A DNA stretch of 64,000 nt from positions 6,781,501-6,845,500 of the forward strand of contig NZ_CP125098.1 in the NCBI RefSeq assembly GCF_030020805.1, read 5' to 3'. The notes beneath the pieces are model-generated. The model saw nothing but the letters and a program-made list of their open reading frames with translations. It did not search any database and was not told where the DNA came from. How positions within the stretch are numbered: the stretch's first letter is position 1; each line of letters opens with the position of its first letter. The stretch is from Paenibacillus sp. RC67. Lineage in GTDB: Bacteria; Bacillota; Bacilli; Paenibacillales; NBRC-103111. Shown here one piece after another: positions 33,953-42,800 of the stretch. A program made the translations under genes and the position numbers.

Positions 33953-34621
33953 TTAATATAGAAACAATTCAGCGTGCTTAGCACTGATCTTATTGTAAAC
34001 AACACCCAACAGCTTCACCTTCGCTAGCTCCAGCTCTTCATTTACCTTTTTGGCTACCTGGCGCTTTAGCTTTCCGTGCTCCACCACCAAAAGCACTCCG
34101 TCGCATTGAGCAGCCACCATTTTGCCGTCAGTCAAAGAAAGCACGCAGGAGCTATCGATAAAGATCATATCGTAACGCTGCTTAAGCTCCTCCAAAAGCT
34201 GCCGCATCGCTGATGAGGCCAATAGCTCAGCCGGATTGGAAGGAACTGCGCCCGCTTGAATAACGGACAGGTTATGAACAGGGGTCTGCACGATGATTTC
34301 ATTCAAAGTGGCCTGATTCATAAGGTAATGGCTTAACCCTTTGCTCTGAGCTGCACCGAAGGTGTGGTGAATGGAGGGATTACGCAAATCGGCATCGATG
34401 AGCAATACCTTCTTTTCAATCTGCGCATAGGCCGTAGCCAAATTCAGTACCGTGGTCGTTTTGCCTTCTCCCCGACCCGCCGAAGTTACTGACACCGTTC
34501 GGATGCCTTGGGCTAGGACAAATGACTCCATATTGAATCTTAAAGCCCTGTACGATTCCGACGCCAAAGAGGCAGGGCTCGTTTCCATCAAAATATCCGC
34601 TCTATTGGATAGTGTTGACAT
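33953..34621 (-). CDS. Bacterial tyrosine kinase (CpsD/CapB/EpsB-like)
   Basis: The 222-residue BY-kinase has Walker A in VTSAGRGEGKTTTVLNLA (near 46-63), Walker A' VLLIDADLRNPSIH and Walker B MIFIDSS. It phosphorylates itself and other proteins with its membrane activator (the Wzz-like protein encoded just upstream) and controls polymer length. Unusually, the C-terminus (ISAKHAELFLY) has a single terminal Tyr instead of the usual cluster. A GGAGAGGTG site precedes the ATG, and the gene overlaps the upstream one by 20 nt, as expected for a split modulator/kinase pair. Confidence 0.93.
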   Translation of the reverse strand: MSTLSNRADILMETSPASLASESYRALRFNMESFVLAQGIRTVSVTSAGRGEGKTTTVLNLATAYAQIEKKVLLIDADLRNPSIHHTFGAAQSKGLSHYLMNQATLNEIIVQTPVHNLSVIQAGAVPSNPAELLASSAMRQLLEELKQRYDMIFIDSSCVLSLTDGKMVAAQCDGVLLVVEHGKLKRQVAKKVNEELELAKVKLLGVVYNKISAKHAELFLY

Positions 34622-35372
34622 GCTGCACCTCTCCTACTTTTCTTCTCGACTTCCTGCTCTTGCTGCTGTTCGTTGACTCCAGCTCTTTACTTCTGATTTT
34701 GGGAACATAAGCTAGTGTAGATACGGCAAATATTTGACGCACATCCTCTTCTGTTTTCAGCGTATCATCTAAAGCTTCCAGCAGCAGAACAAGACCAATT
34801 GCAATAACTAAGGAGGCTGCAAAGCTTAGTACGATGTACTGGTTCGATTTCTTATTTACGGGTACGGGATAATTCTGCATTTTGGCTTTATTCAATATCG
34901 TAATGTTATCGATCTTCATGATCTTTGGAATTTCGGTTTGGAACACTTCGGAGACGGCGTTTACGATTTGGACGGCTTTTTCATAGGAGTAGTGAGTGAC
35001 GACGATCGTCATAACCTGGGTATCATGCAAGCCGGCTACATTGGTCATGGCGATGAGCTGTTCTGCGGTGAGGTTAAGATCGGGATAGCGTTGAACGACT
35101 TTATCCATAATAGCGGGGGTCTTAATAATTTCCTTATAGGTGTTGATCAGCCCTATATTTACGCCTATCGCCCCAAAGTCTATTTGCTCTCTGCCGAGCT
35201 GATCCTTTTCGCTGGTTTTATTAACAATCAGCTTGGTTGCTGCCATGTAGACCGGCTGATAGTTCATATTGCTGTAGACGGCTGTGAGGGCTGTACATAC
35301 AAAAACAATAGTAAAAACAATCCATAAACGCTTCTTTATGAGCATGAAATATTCTCTTAGATTAATTTCCAT
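34602..35372 (-). CDS. Chain-length determinant / kinase modulator (Wzz, CapA/EpsA-like)
   Basis: The protein has 256 residues from the ATG at 35372 (GGGGGAG just upstream); the longer frame to 35441 would run through operator DNA and lacks a ribosome site. MEINLREYFMLIKKRLWIV leads into membrane helix 1 (about 15-36). An extracellular loop with the conserved NYQPVYMAATKLIVNK follows, then a coiled region and helix 2 (about 178-198, VLSFAASLVIAIGLVLLLEA). The cytoplasmic tail (YVPKIRSKE...) activates the tyrosine kinase encoded next. Confidence 0.93.
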   Translation of the reverse strand: MEINLREYFMLIKKRLWIVFTIVFVCTALTAVYSNMNYQPVYMAATKLIVNKTSEKDQLGREQIDFGAIGVNIGLINTYKEIIKTPAIMDKVVQRYPDLNLTAEQLIAMTNVAGLHDTQVMTIVVTHYSYEKAVQIVNAVSEVFQTEIPKIMKIDNITILNKAKMQNYPVPVNKKSNQYIVLSFAASLVIAIGLVLLLEALDDTLKTEEDVRQIFAVSTLAYVPKIRSKELESTNSSKSRKSRRKVGEVQHVNTIQ

Positions 35373-35423
35373 AATTCTCCCCCAGCGAAAAGTAGTGACT
35401 TCGTATTTCCAGTCAAATGTCCT

Positions 35424-35520
35424 TGATACTTTTTGTATCATTGCCTATAGTCAATACTTTATGACACTTTTTGTATCGTGTCAACAACGGATTTTCCGCA
35501 ATATGATCCGTTTTGTATCA
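35424..35520. promoter_or_regulatory. Three copies of a 17-bp palindrome (TGATAC-N5-GTATCA) upstream of the Wzz/kinase operon
   Basis: TGATACTTTTTGTATCA (35424-35440) is a perfect inverted repeat around TTTTT. Variants are TGACACTTTTTGTATCG (35462-35478) and TGATCCGTTTTGTATCA (35504-35520). Spacing is 38 and 42 bp, close to four helical turns. The sites lie between the divergent Wzz-like gene and the plus-strand gene at 35707, so one regulator may control both. I do not recognise the regulator family. Confidence 0.75.
35456..35484 (-). promoter_or_regulatory. Promoter of the Wzz/kinase operon with palindrome filling the spacer
   Basis: Minus-strand TTGACA (35479-35484) and TAAAGT (35456-35461, two mismatches) are exactly 17 bp apart, and the 17-bp palindrome at 35462-35478 fills the whole spacer. 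The layout copies that of the SinR-like promoters with another operator sequence. Confidence 0.7.
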
Positions 35521-35706
35521 TATTTCACAAAATTCGAATGAATTTGAATCGACAATCTGAAACAAAGGGGCAAGAACCCGTTCCGCTATCATTTTGTTCT
35601 CTTTAGAATACCAATGACGCCCAATCCATAATTCACCTTTTTGTCCATAAAAACATACGATATTAAGAACCATGGGACGAAGGTACCCACTGAGGGGGTG
35701 AAATAC
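35521..35706. other. Upstream region of the plus-strand tailspike-like gene
   Basis: I see no clear -35/-10 pair for the plus strand here. A single AAGAAC half-site follows GATATT near 35663, and a GAGGGGGTG ribosome site precedes the ATG at 35707. The nearest structured elements are the palindromes at 35424-35520. Confidence 0.35.
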
Positions 35707-36543
35707 ATGGCAGAGCAAAACTTTGTTTATTATGAAGATTGGACAGGAGCGGAGACGGTAGATGTCATCAATACGGTTCCTCCTGCTGAGGTGACCGGCC
35801 TCACTGCTTCCAAAGTACAAGCTACCGTAGTGCAATTATCTTGGGTGCAGAGCTCGTCAACGAACGTAACGGGTTACGATATATACAATGGAGCCTCCTA
35901 TCTGACGACAGTTGCCAATACCGTCTATGAGGTGACGGGCTTATCACCTTCAACAAGCTACACTTTCACTGTCAAATCGAGAAGCCAAGACGGCCTCGTA
36001 TCCAATGGGATAAACCTATCGGTCATGACGGCAGCATTGGTCTATGCCTTATCTATGAACGGAGTATCCGACTATATTCAAGTGCCTACCATTCAGTTCG
36101 ATACCGTGATATTGGACATGATAGCAACACCTAATAGCGGTACTTATAGCGCTTATCTAGATGCTTCCAAGAATATTGGACAATCCACATTTGGAAGGGA
36201 CAGCGCTGGCCGCGATTTTTTACAGACGGCTTGGAAGGCAGTGATTGTTGACGGCATAGATAAAACAAGCTTAGCCGGCTCTTCCGCTATTGTGCCTGTT
36301 AACCAGCGTACGCAGGTGCAGGTCGTTTTAAAAACAGCTGCAAAATCGGTTATTGTCATTTTTGCCAATCAGCTTGGAAGCATTCCAATGAAAGGCATAT
36401 TATATCGTGTCAGCTTTACCTATAACGGGAATGTCACTGCTTTATACGATTTCAGCCAACGATTCGACGGAACCAATGTGCCCGATAAAAGCGGAAATAA
36501 TAACACCGCGCAGCTTAAAGGCGGAACCTGGATATCCAATTAG
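35707..36543 (+). CDS. FN3 + lectin-like (LamG-type) protein without signal peptide
   Basis: The 278-residue protein starts MAEQNFVYYEDWTGAETVDV behind GGGGGTG; the ATG at 35641 has no such site. Residues about 25-115 form one fibronectin type III domain (PPAEVTGLTASKVQATVVQL ... TGLSPSTSYTFTVKSRSQDG). The rest looks like a concanavalin/LamG-type beta sandwich (LYDFSQRFDGTNVPDKSGNN near the end). There is no signal peptide, membrane helix or LPxTG, which is odd for such domains. It is followed 41 bp later by the beta-helix gene, with GGAGG between. Similar pairs occur as phage receptor-binding parts, but no other phage gene is near. Confidence 0.72.
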   Translation: MAEQNFVYYEDWTGAETVDVINTVPPAEVTGLTASKVQATVVQLSWVQSSSTNVTGYDIYNGASYLTTVANTVYEVTGLSPSTSYTFTVKSRSQDGLVSNGINLSVMTAALVYALSMNGVSDYIQVPTIQFDTVILDMIATPNSGTYSAYLDASKNIGQSTFGRDSAGRDFLQTAWKAVIVDGIDKTSLAGSSAIVPVNQRTQVQVVLKTAAKSVIVIFANQLGSIPMKGILYRVSFTYNGNVTALYDFSQRFDGTNVPDKSGNNNTAQLKGGTWISN

Positions 36544-36584
36544 TTTCATCCTTCCCAGATGACTCAACAGGAGGTGCAAGCAAG

Positions 36585-39342
36585 ATGTTAGGGAAGTTGA
36601 AAAAATTAAAAGACCAGAACAATGAATACATGTACCCGATAACCGTCTCCGATGCGGTATATGTCGATCCCGAAACTAGCCTGAAAACAAAGCTTTCCGA
36701 GCTGGATAACAAAATCGGGGTTCCCAATTCTTATATCATTGAGCTGGACCAATGGAATATCAAAAACGATGGTACGGAATCCGCCGCTACAACCAAAGGA
36801 ATCAATGATGCCCTATCGTGGGCTCTGTCTAAAGCGTACAACCACGTTCTGCTGCCTAACGGAACCTATGCGCTTAAAATCGATCCGAATGGTGTAGCCA
36901 TTCACATGCAAAGCGGCTTGCATTTTGAAATGATGAGTGAGTGTATCCTGCAGCTTGAAGGAAATTCATCCCCTAACTACCGTGTTATTGATTTTCAACA
37001 AATCAAGCATGCCAAGATTTCAGGCGGAACCATCGTCGGAGATAAGGCCACCCACCAATACGAAATGTACGTCAAATTTGTAAGAGGCGGGGTCAATGCT
37101 GACGGCTCATTGAATGACAATCCTAACTTTATAAGAAGTGAAGTGATCGATCGGTATGCCAACCCTGGCCTCCTAGCCAATTTCAGACTCTGGTCGATAC
37201 CTGGCATTACGGCAACCAAGTACAGCTTTTATCAATACAAAGATACGGTATCTAAAGACTCCTTCGTCAATTTCCGCGATAACGGAGAATTTGCTCCAGC
37301 GGCTCCTACAGGCAGAGGCTGGTTCGATACAATTGATAAAGATAACAAGATGGTATTTCTCATAGATATTACCTCCTCCCCGCTTACAGACGACCAAATT
37401 TCACAAATCAGTGCCAAGGTCGATAATTCGTATTACACACATGAAGGCGGTTACGGTATTGGCATCCTAAGCTCCAATTACATTGAAGTTCAGGGTATCG
37501 AAATATCGAACTGCACCGGAGACGGCATCCTAACCGGGATAGGCGTCCATTATGACGATCCATCGCAATACACGCAGGAACTAATGGGTCAGCATATTTA
37601 TATCCTTGACTGCCATATTCATCATTGCCGAAGACAAGGTATTTCACTATGCGGCCCCAACGATGTATTTGTTGCTAACAATACGATTCACCATATTGGT
37701 TTTGCGGATGACGGAGTCACCTCTGACTTTCGAAATGGAACCGCTCCAATGTTCGGGATTGATGTGGAATCGATGGTCGGTGAAAGCAATATCCCTTACA
37801 AAAGTATTTATCTGAATCAAGACGGTCTAGAAACCAACTATCGCATCTACATTTACAATAACTATATTCATCATAACTCCAGAGGTCACTTTGTTAACGC
37901 AGACGGAACTCATATCACACTGCAGAACAATACGTTCGAAGCCTATAATGTCGGGGGGGGTTAGCTCCTATCCGAATCAATGGTACATCAAATATCTTAA
38001 CAATACGTTCATCCAATGCTCGCTAGTTGTAAAAGGAAATAATATCGTTAACGGCGGTGTTTTCAATAAATCCAACTTGAATTTAATGGATGTTCAAGGT
38101 GCGCTCATTGATAATTGCCAGATCAAAGACGGGTTGTTTTACGGTTCTAGCATTTACGGCTATTTTGGAACTCCGTCCGGTATTGATGCTGCAACGGGCA
38201 CTTTTACGTATAAATCTCCTCATGGAATGGGTAACGGCGCCCAAATCTGTTTTGAGCAATGGTTCGGCAAGGTACCGACAGGGATTAGTATTGATAAAAT
38301 TTACTACACAGTCAATATTACTTCTACGAGCTTTCAGGTGTCGGAGACAAAGGGCGGAAGCCCTGTCGTCATAACGGATTCAGGTGTGACAGGCTTCAAT
38401 ATTTCAAGATACAATTACGGACGATGCTATGTTTCCAATGTGACGGTTGAAACAGACTGGAATGATACGACCGGTAACATTGGATTCACTCCTTTGCTAG
38501 CAGGCGCTGTCCTTAACCATATTACAGTTAAAAACTGTATGGTCTCTATTAAAGCCCCTGATAACTATGTAGGTAGACCAAATGTGATAGATGGCCTTAC
38601 TTTGTTTGAGAATAAAACCATCAATCTTCAATCGAGCGATATCAGCAATCTGAAGGTGATGAAGGTACGGTCGAGAATGCTGGGTGGAGATTTGAGCTTC
38701 GGCTTCATAACACCCTATTCCAGAGTCAATATCGACAGCGGGCTGTTTCAAGGAGTTCAAGTCAATTTTGGGGAAGCCTATCTGAACAACGGTACGTTTG
38801 TCAATGCAATGATTTATAAGCAGGATGATCCTAGCAGATCAGTTATAACAAATAGTTATCTGGAAAATACCTCTTTGTCTCTGCACTGGCTTACCACGCA
38901 AAACTCGATGACCATTACCAAGTGTCTTTTCAATAACGTGACGATAGATGCGAGTGCCGCAGTAAAATTCATTGATAATTACGATATGAATACCGGATTG
39001 TCCGATAATCGCTTGAGTACGGCACCTGTCAGCGGCATGTACATCCTCGGACAAATCATATACAATTCTGTACCCAAACCAGGCAGCTATGTCGGTTGGA
39101 TCTGTACTTCCGAAGGCTATGCGAGCAATCAAGTGTGGACTGCTTCCAAGAATCTCTCGCAAGGATATCGAATTCAATCGGGAGGGCATGTTTACGAGGT
39201 GGCTACTGCAGGCATGACAGGAACCGTGGCTCCCGTTTTTCCTCCAACAAGCGGGGGAACGGTAACGGACAATACTATCGTCTGGAAGGAAATTGGCCCG
39301 TTAGCCATATTCAATACTTTTGGGCCTATCAGCTCATCATAG
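36585..39342 (+). pseudogene. Right-handed beta-helix (pectate-lyase/tailspike-like) protein, split by a frameshift in a G8 tract
   Basis: Two frames form one 918-residue protein if the G8 run at 37953-37960 were seven. Part 1 begins MLGKLKKLKDQNNEYMYPIT and DAVYVDPETSLKTKLSELDN, like phage baseplate/tail-appendage N-termini. It then shows a beta-helix (GINDALSWALSKAYNHVLLP, GILSSNYIEVQGIEISNCTG, CHIHHCRRQGISLCGPNDVF). Part 2 continues VSSYPNQWYIKYLNNTFIQC with further helix coils and a C-terminal SGGHVYEVATAGMTGTVAPV module, known from carbohydrate-binding tail proteins. No signal peptide is present. Possible roles: polymer lyase, epimerase or adhesin. As sequenced, translation stops at 37962-37964. 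Confidence 0.82.
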
Positions 39343-39346
39343 ATTC

Positions 39347-39377
39347 AAGGCTACCGGTAAACGGCGGCCTTTTATTT
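39347..39377 (+). terminator. Terminator after the beta-helix gene
   Basis: AAGGCTACCG pairs imperfectly with CGGCGGCCTT around GTAAA, followed by TTATTTT. It starts five bases past the stop codon. Confidence 0.6.
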
Positions 39378-39427
39378 TGGAATCTTTATAAAAAAGGCAG
39401 TTCTCAAACCTGTCTATTTGATGTATG

Positions 39428-39443
39428 ATTCTTAATAGCGAAC
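39428..39443. promoter_or_regulatory. SinR-like operator D, upstream of the small secreted protein gene
   Basis: ATTCTTAATAGCGAAC keeps the 16-bp palindrome plan with three changes. A TACAAT -10 candidate (39451-39456) lies eight bases downstream, so the site would cover the -35 region; that -35 (ATTCTT) is poor. An extra ATTCTTTA half-site follows at 39444. Confidence 0.5.
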
Positions 39444-39482
39444 AATTCTTTACAATTTATTTATAGAAGGAGGATTAGCAGT

Positions 39483-39800
39483 ATGCTGCACCTAAAAAGG
39501 TTTATTTGTGTTATCCTACTCCTCATTGCTATTATACTCCCTACCACAGCTTTCGCCTCCAGCGGTTATTCAAACACCCAAAACAACCAAAGTAATCAAA
39601 ACAATCAAAAGAACAACAGCTACCAGAGCTGGGACCAACTTTTCTCATCCCTATTCTCTGGAAAAAAAGGGAATCAGGACGACGCTTGGAAGCAGGTATA
39701 TGACAAAAATAAAGACTTTAAGGACTGGTATGACAAGCATAAAAACGATTGCCCAGACGGCGAATCGGGCGATATTTGGAAAAAGTGGTTTTGTTATTAA
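39483..39800 (+). CDS. Small secreted Asn/Gln/Lys-rich protein (105 aa)
   Basis: A signal peptide (HLKRFICVILLLIAIILPTT, then AFAS) is followed by a low-complexity Asn/Gln/Ser stretch (residues about 27-47) and a charged Asp/Lys/Trp-rich C-terminus (DAWKQVYDKNKDFKDWYDKH) with two Cys residues (near 90 and 104) that could form a disulfide. Mature size is about 80 residues. GGAGG precedes the ATG by nine bases. The SinR-like operator upstream suggests co-regulation with the exopolysaccharide and lasso operons, so a matrix or surface role is possible. I do not recognise the family. Confidence 0.8.
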   Translation: MLHLKRFICVILLLIAIILPTTAFASSGYSNTQNNQSNQNNQKNNSYQSWDQLFSSLFSGKKGNQDDAWKQVYDKNKDFKDWYDKHKNDCPDGESGDIWKKWFCY

Positions 39801-39820
39801 TAGCTAGCCTCCTTCGATGA

Positions 39821-39871
39821 AAAAGGGGTTATCCTCCATAAGTCTTCTGACTTATAAGGATAACCCCTTAG
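39821..39871. terminator. Bidirectional terminator between the small secreted protein and the S-layer-type gene
   Basis: A long hairpin pairs AAGGGGTTATCCT...ATAAGTC (39823-39844) with GACTTAT...AAGGATAACCCCTT (39849-39869) around TTCT. On the minus strand it is followed by TTTTTC, a good terminator for the large gene; on the plus strand the tail is weaker. Confidence 0.85.
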
Positions 39872-39883
39872 CTGTATTGTGTA

Positions 39884-42800
39884 CTATTCGTTAATGAAAT
39901 CTGCAAATTGCAGCAAACGCTTGAGCATAACAGCAGCTTCCGCGCGTGTAGCCTTGCTGCCTGGAGCAAAGGTTTGGTCTGTAACTCCGTTGATAATGCC
40001 TGCGTTAACCGCGCCAGCTACGGCATCCTTAGCCCAGTTGGAAATGTCCTTGCTATCTGCAAATGCCGCAAGCTTGTTAGCATTGGCATCGCTATTTTTG
40101 CCCATGAGCTTGATTGCCCGGGCAATCATGGTTGCCATCTGCTCACGAGTAATAGTAGCGTTCGGCTGGAACGTTCCATCCTCAAATCCATCTACAAGGC
40201 CTGCCTTAGAGGCTGCTCCCACATAACCCGCATACCATTCGGATTTAATGTCTGAGAATTTGGTTGTAGATTCTGTAGTCAGTCCTGCGGCTCTGACCAG
40301 CAGTGCTGAGAATTCAGCGCGTGTAATTGATGTATTTGGTGCAAAGGTAGTCTCGGAGGTACCGTTCACCACTCCCTTGGATGCCAGCAATTCCGCCTCG
40401 TTCTTCGCCCAATGCCCTTGCAAATCATCAAATGTTTTGGATGCTTTCACGATGGCATAAATGCTGTTGCCCGAACGCTTAACGGCTGCTTCTGTTTTGC
40501 CGTCAACAGTTCTAAATATAGCCGGTACAAAGCTAAGTTCTCCTGTTGCCGGATTGTACATGACTGCTGTTAGTTGAGCGAACGGAGCGGTTTGTGTAAC
40601 AGGGATGGTTCTCGTTACATACGTTCCGCCGAAGTCACTCACGGTGACGGACTTGCCGTTACCTTCAGCCGTAACAACGAAATCAATTGGACCTGACAGC
40701 AAGGTCATTCCAGAATCCTTCATTTTGGCCGTGATCTGAGCTGCCGTCGTTCCGGATACTCTCTCGATCGTCAAGCTGATGGTTACCTTGTCAGCTGTAG
40801 TTCCTAATGATTTTGCCAAATCTGTAATACGTAGTACTTTAATTGGCAAATCATAGGTCGCGGCATCTGTTTTAATGGAAAGCACCGCGTTAGGAGCCGT
40901 TTGTGCTCCAGTTGTAAGTACACTTGCTGGTATTTCCACTTTCACGATGGCTTCTGTGCTCTTCACTTCTAAAGTGATTTTTTGATCGTTTTTGCTCTTC
41001 AAAGCCTCAAACGCTTTGGTCAACGCATCTGCTGCAATTGTCCATGTGGCGATTTTCTTGCCATCGCTTGTTGTTACTACCGCTTCACCCGTCAAACGAG
41101 TACCATCTTGACTTGTGCTAGTGCTGCCATTGCCCGTAGACGAAGATCCTGCTGAACTGCCGCCGCCTCTGCTTGGGCTGCTGTTGCCATAAGTTCTTGC
41201 GCTGGCTTGCGCCGAATAGGAGCTTTCTCCTTGCGCATTCGATGCCGTAACTACATAGTAGTAATCGGCAAAAGGAACCAATCCGTTGAACGAATACGTT
41301 GCGTTTGTTACGTTAGATGCTACCTTCGTATAAGGACCGTTGTTGATTGTACTTTGATAAATTGTATAGCTAGATGCTCCTGCAGCTTGTGTCCATTTCA
41401 AGGTCACAGAGTAATATCCGCCTTCAGCTGTCAAGCCAGTCGGTGCTGCTGGTACTTGCGGTGGTTGTACCACGGCTTGCGGGGTTACATTAGCTACGTT
41501 CGAATAGCCGCTCTCTCCGTTTGCGTTACCAGCCGTGACTTTGTAGTAATAGGTTGTGCCGTTCGTCAAGCCTGTGCTCATGTAGCTTGTTGCCTGCATA
41601 TTCGATGCTACCTTCGCGAACGTACCGTTCTCGGAAGCTCCGCGATATACATTGTAGTAAGTTGCATCTGTTACTGTATTCCATGTTAATGCAGCTTGCG
41701 CATCGCCTGCACTTGCCGACAGGCTAGTTGGTGCTGCTGGCACTTGTGGCGGTTGCACCACAGCTTGTGGTGTAACTTTAACTACGTTAGAATAGCCACT
41801 TTCTCCGTTCGCATTGCCTGCTGTGACTTTATAGTAATAGGTTGTGCCGTTCGTCAAGCCTGTGCTTGTATAGCTTGTTGTCTGCATATTCGATGCTATC
41901 TTCGCGAACGTACCGTTCTCGGAAGCTCCGCGATATACATTGTAATAAGTTGCGTCTGTTACTGTTTTCCATGTTAATGCAGCTTGCGCATCGCCTGAAC
42001 TTGCCGACAGGCTAGTTGGTGCTGCTGGCACTTGTGGCGGTTGCACCACAGCTTGTGGTGTAACGTTAACTACGTTGGAATAGCCACTCTCTCCGTTCGC
42101 ATTGCCTGCTGTGACTTTGTAGTAATAGGTTGTGCCGTTCGTCAAGCCTGTGCTTGTATAGCTTGTTGTCTGCACATTCGATGCTATCTTCGTGAACGTG
42201 CCGTTTTCGGAAGCTCCGCGATATACATTGTAGTAAGTTGCATCTGTTACTGTTTTCCATGTTAGTGCTGCTTGCGCATCTCCTGCGCTTGCCAACAGGC
42301 CAGCTGGTGCTGCTGGGGCTGTTCCTGGTGTTGGTGTGATAAATTTAAGGAAATCTCCCCAAATAATGCTACCGTCTGCGTTCCTTTGATACGGAACCAC
42401 TGGCTGTAAGCTTACAAAATTCGCATCTGTCAGCTTTACTCCAGATTTATTAGCGGAAATTGAACCGTTAAATAAATAGTTAGTATCTGAATTCAAATTG
42501 GATGGATAATTATCTTTTACTCCGCTGCCTGTATAATCTTTTTGGTAAGAAACAAATCCGTCAATTTTGAAATCCGTAGGAATGCCTGTATAGGTTGTAA
42601 AGCTTAAGTTCGCTCTCGCATTGTTGTACGAGACATTATTCTCCGCTCTCACACCCGGGTTACTGTTGCTTGTAAATCCATATGCTCCATTGCCAAAAGC
42701 AATACTGTTCCGGATGATATGAGGTACGTGAATGCCTTCGCCACCAAGCTTAAATCCGTTTTTATCCCCTTGACCTACTTTACCGTTAGTTAGCGTACCG

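Noticed and set aside
35707..39342. A prophage or tailocin remnant
   Set aside because: Only the two tailspike-like genes are present. No terminase, portal, capsid, tail-tube, holin, integrase or att repeats could be recognised around them.
41207..42265. Several plus-strand ORFs rich in Cys/Arg/His across the FN3 repeats
   Set aside because: They are antisense shadows of the 288-bp repeats of the surface protein gene, have repeated identical composition, no ribosome sites and no family resemblance.
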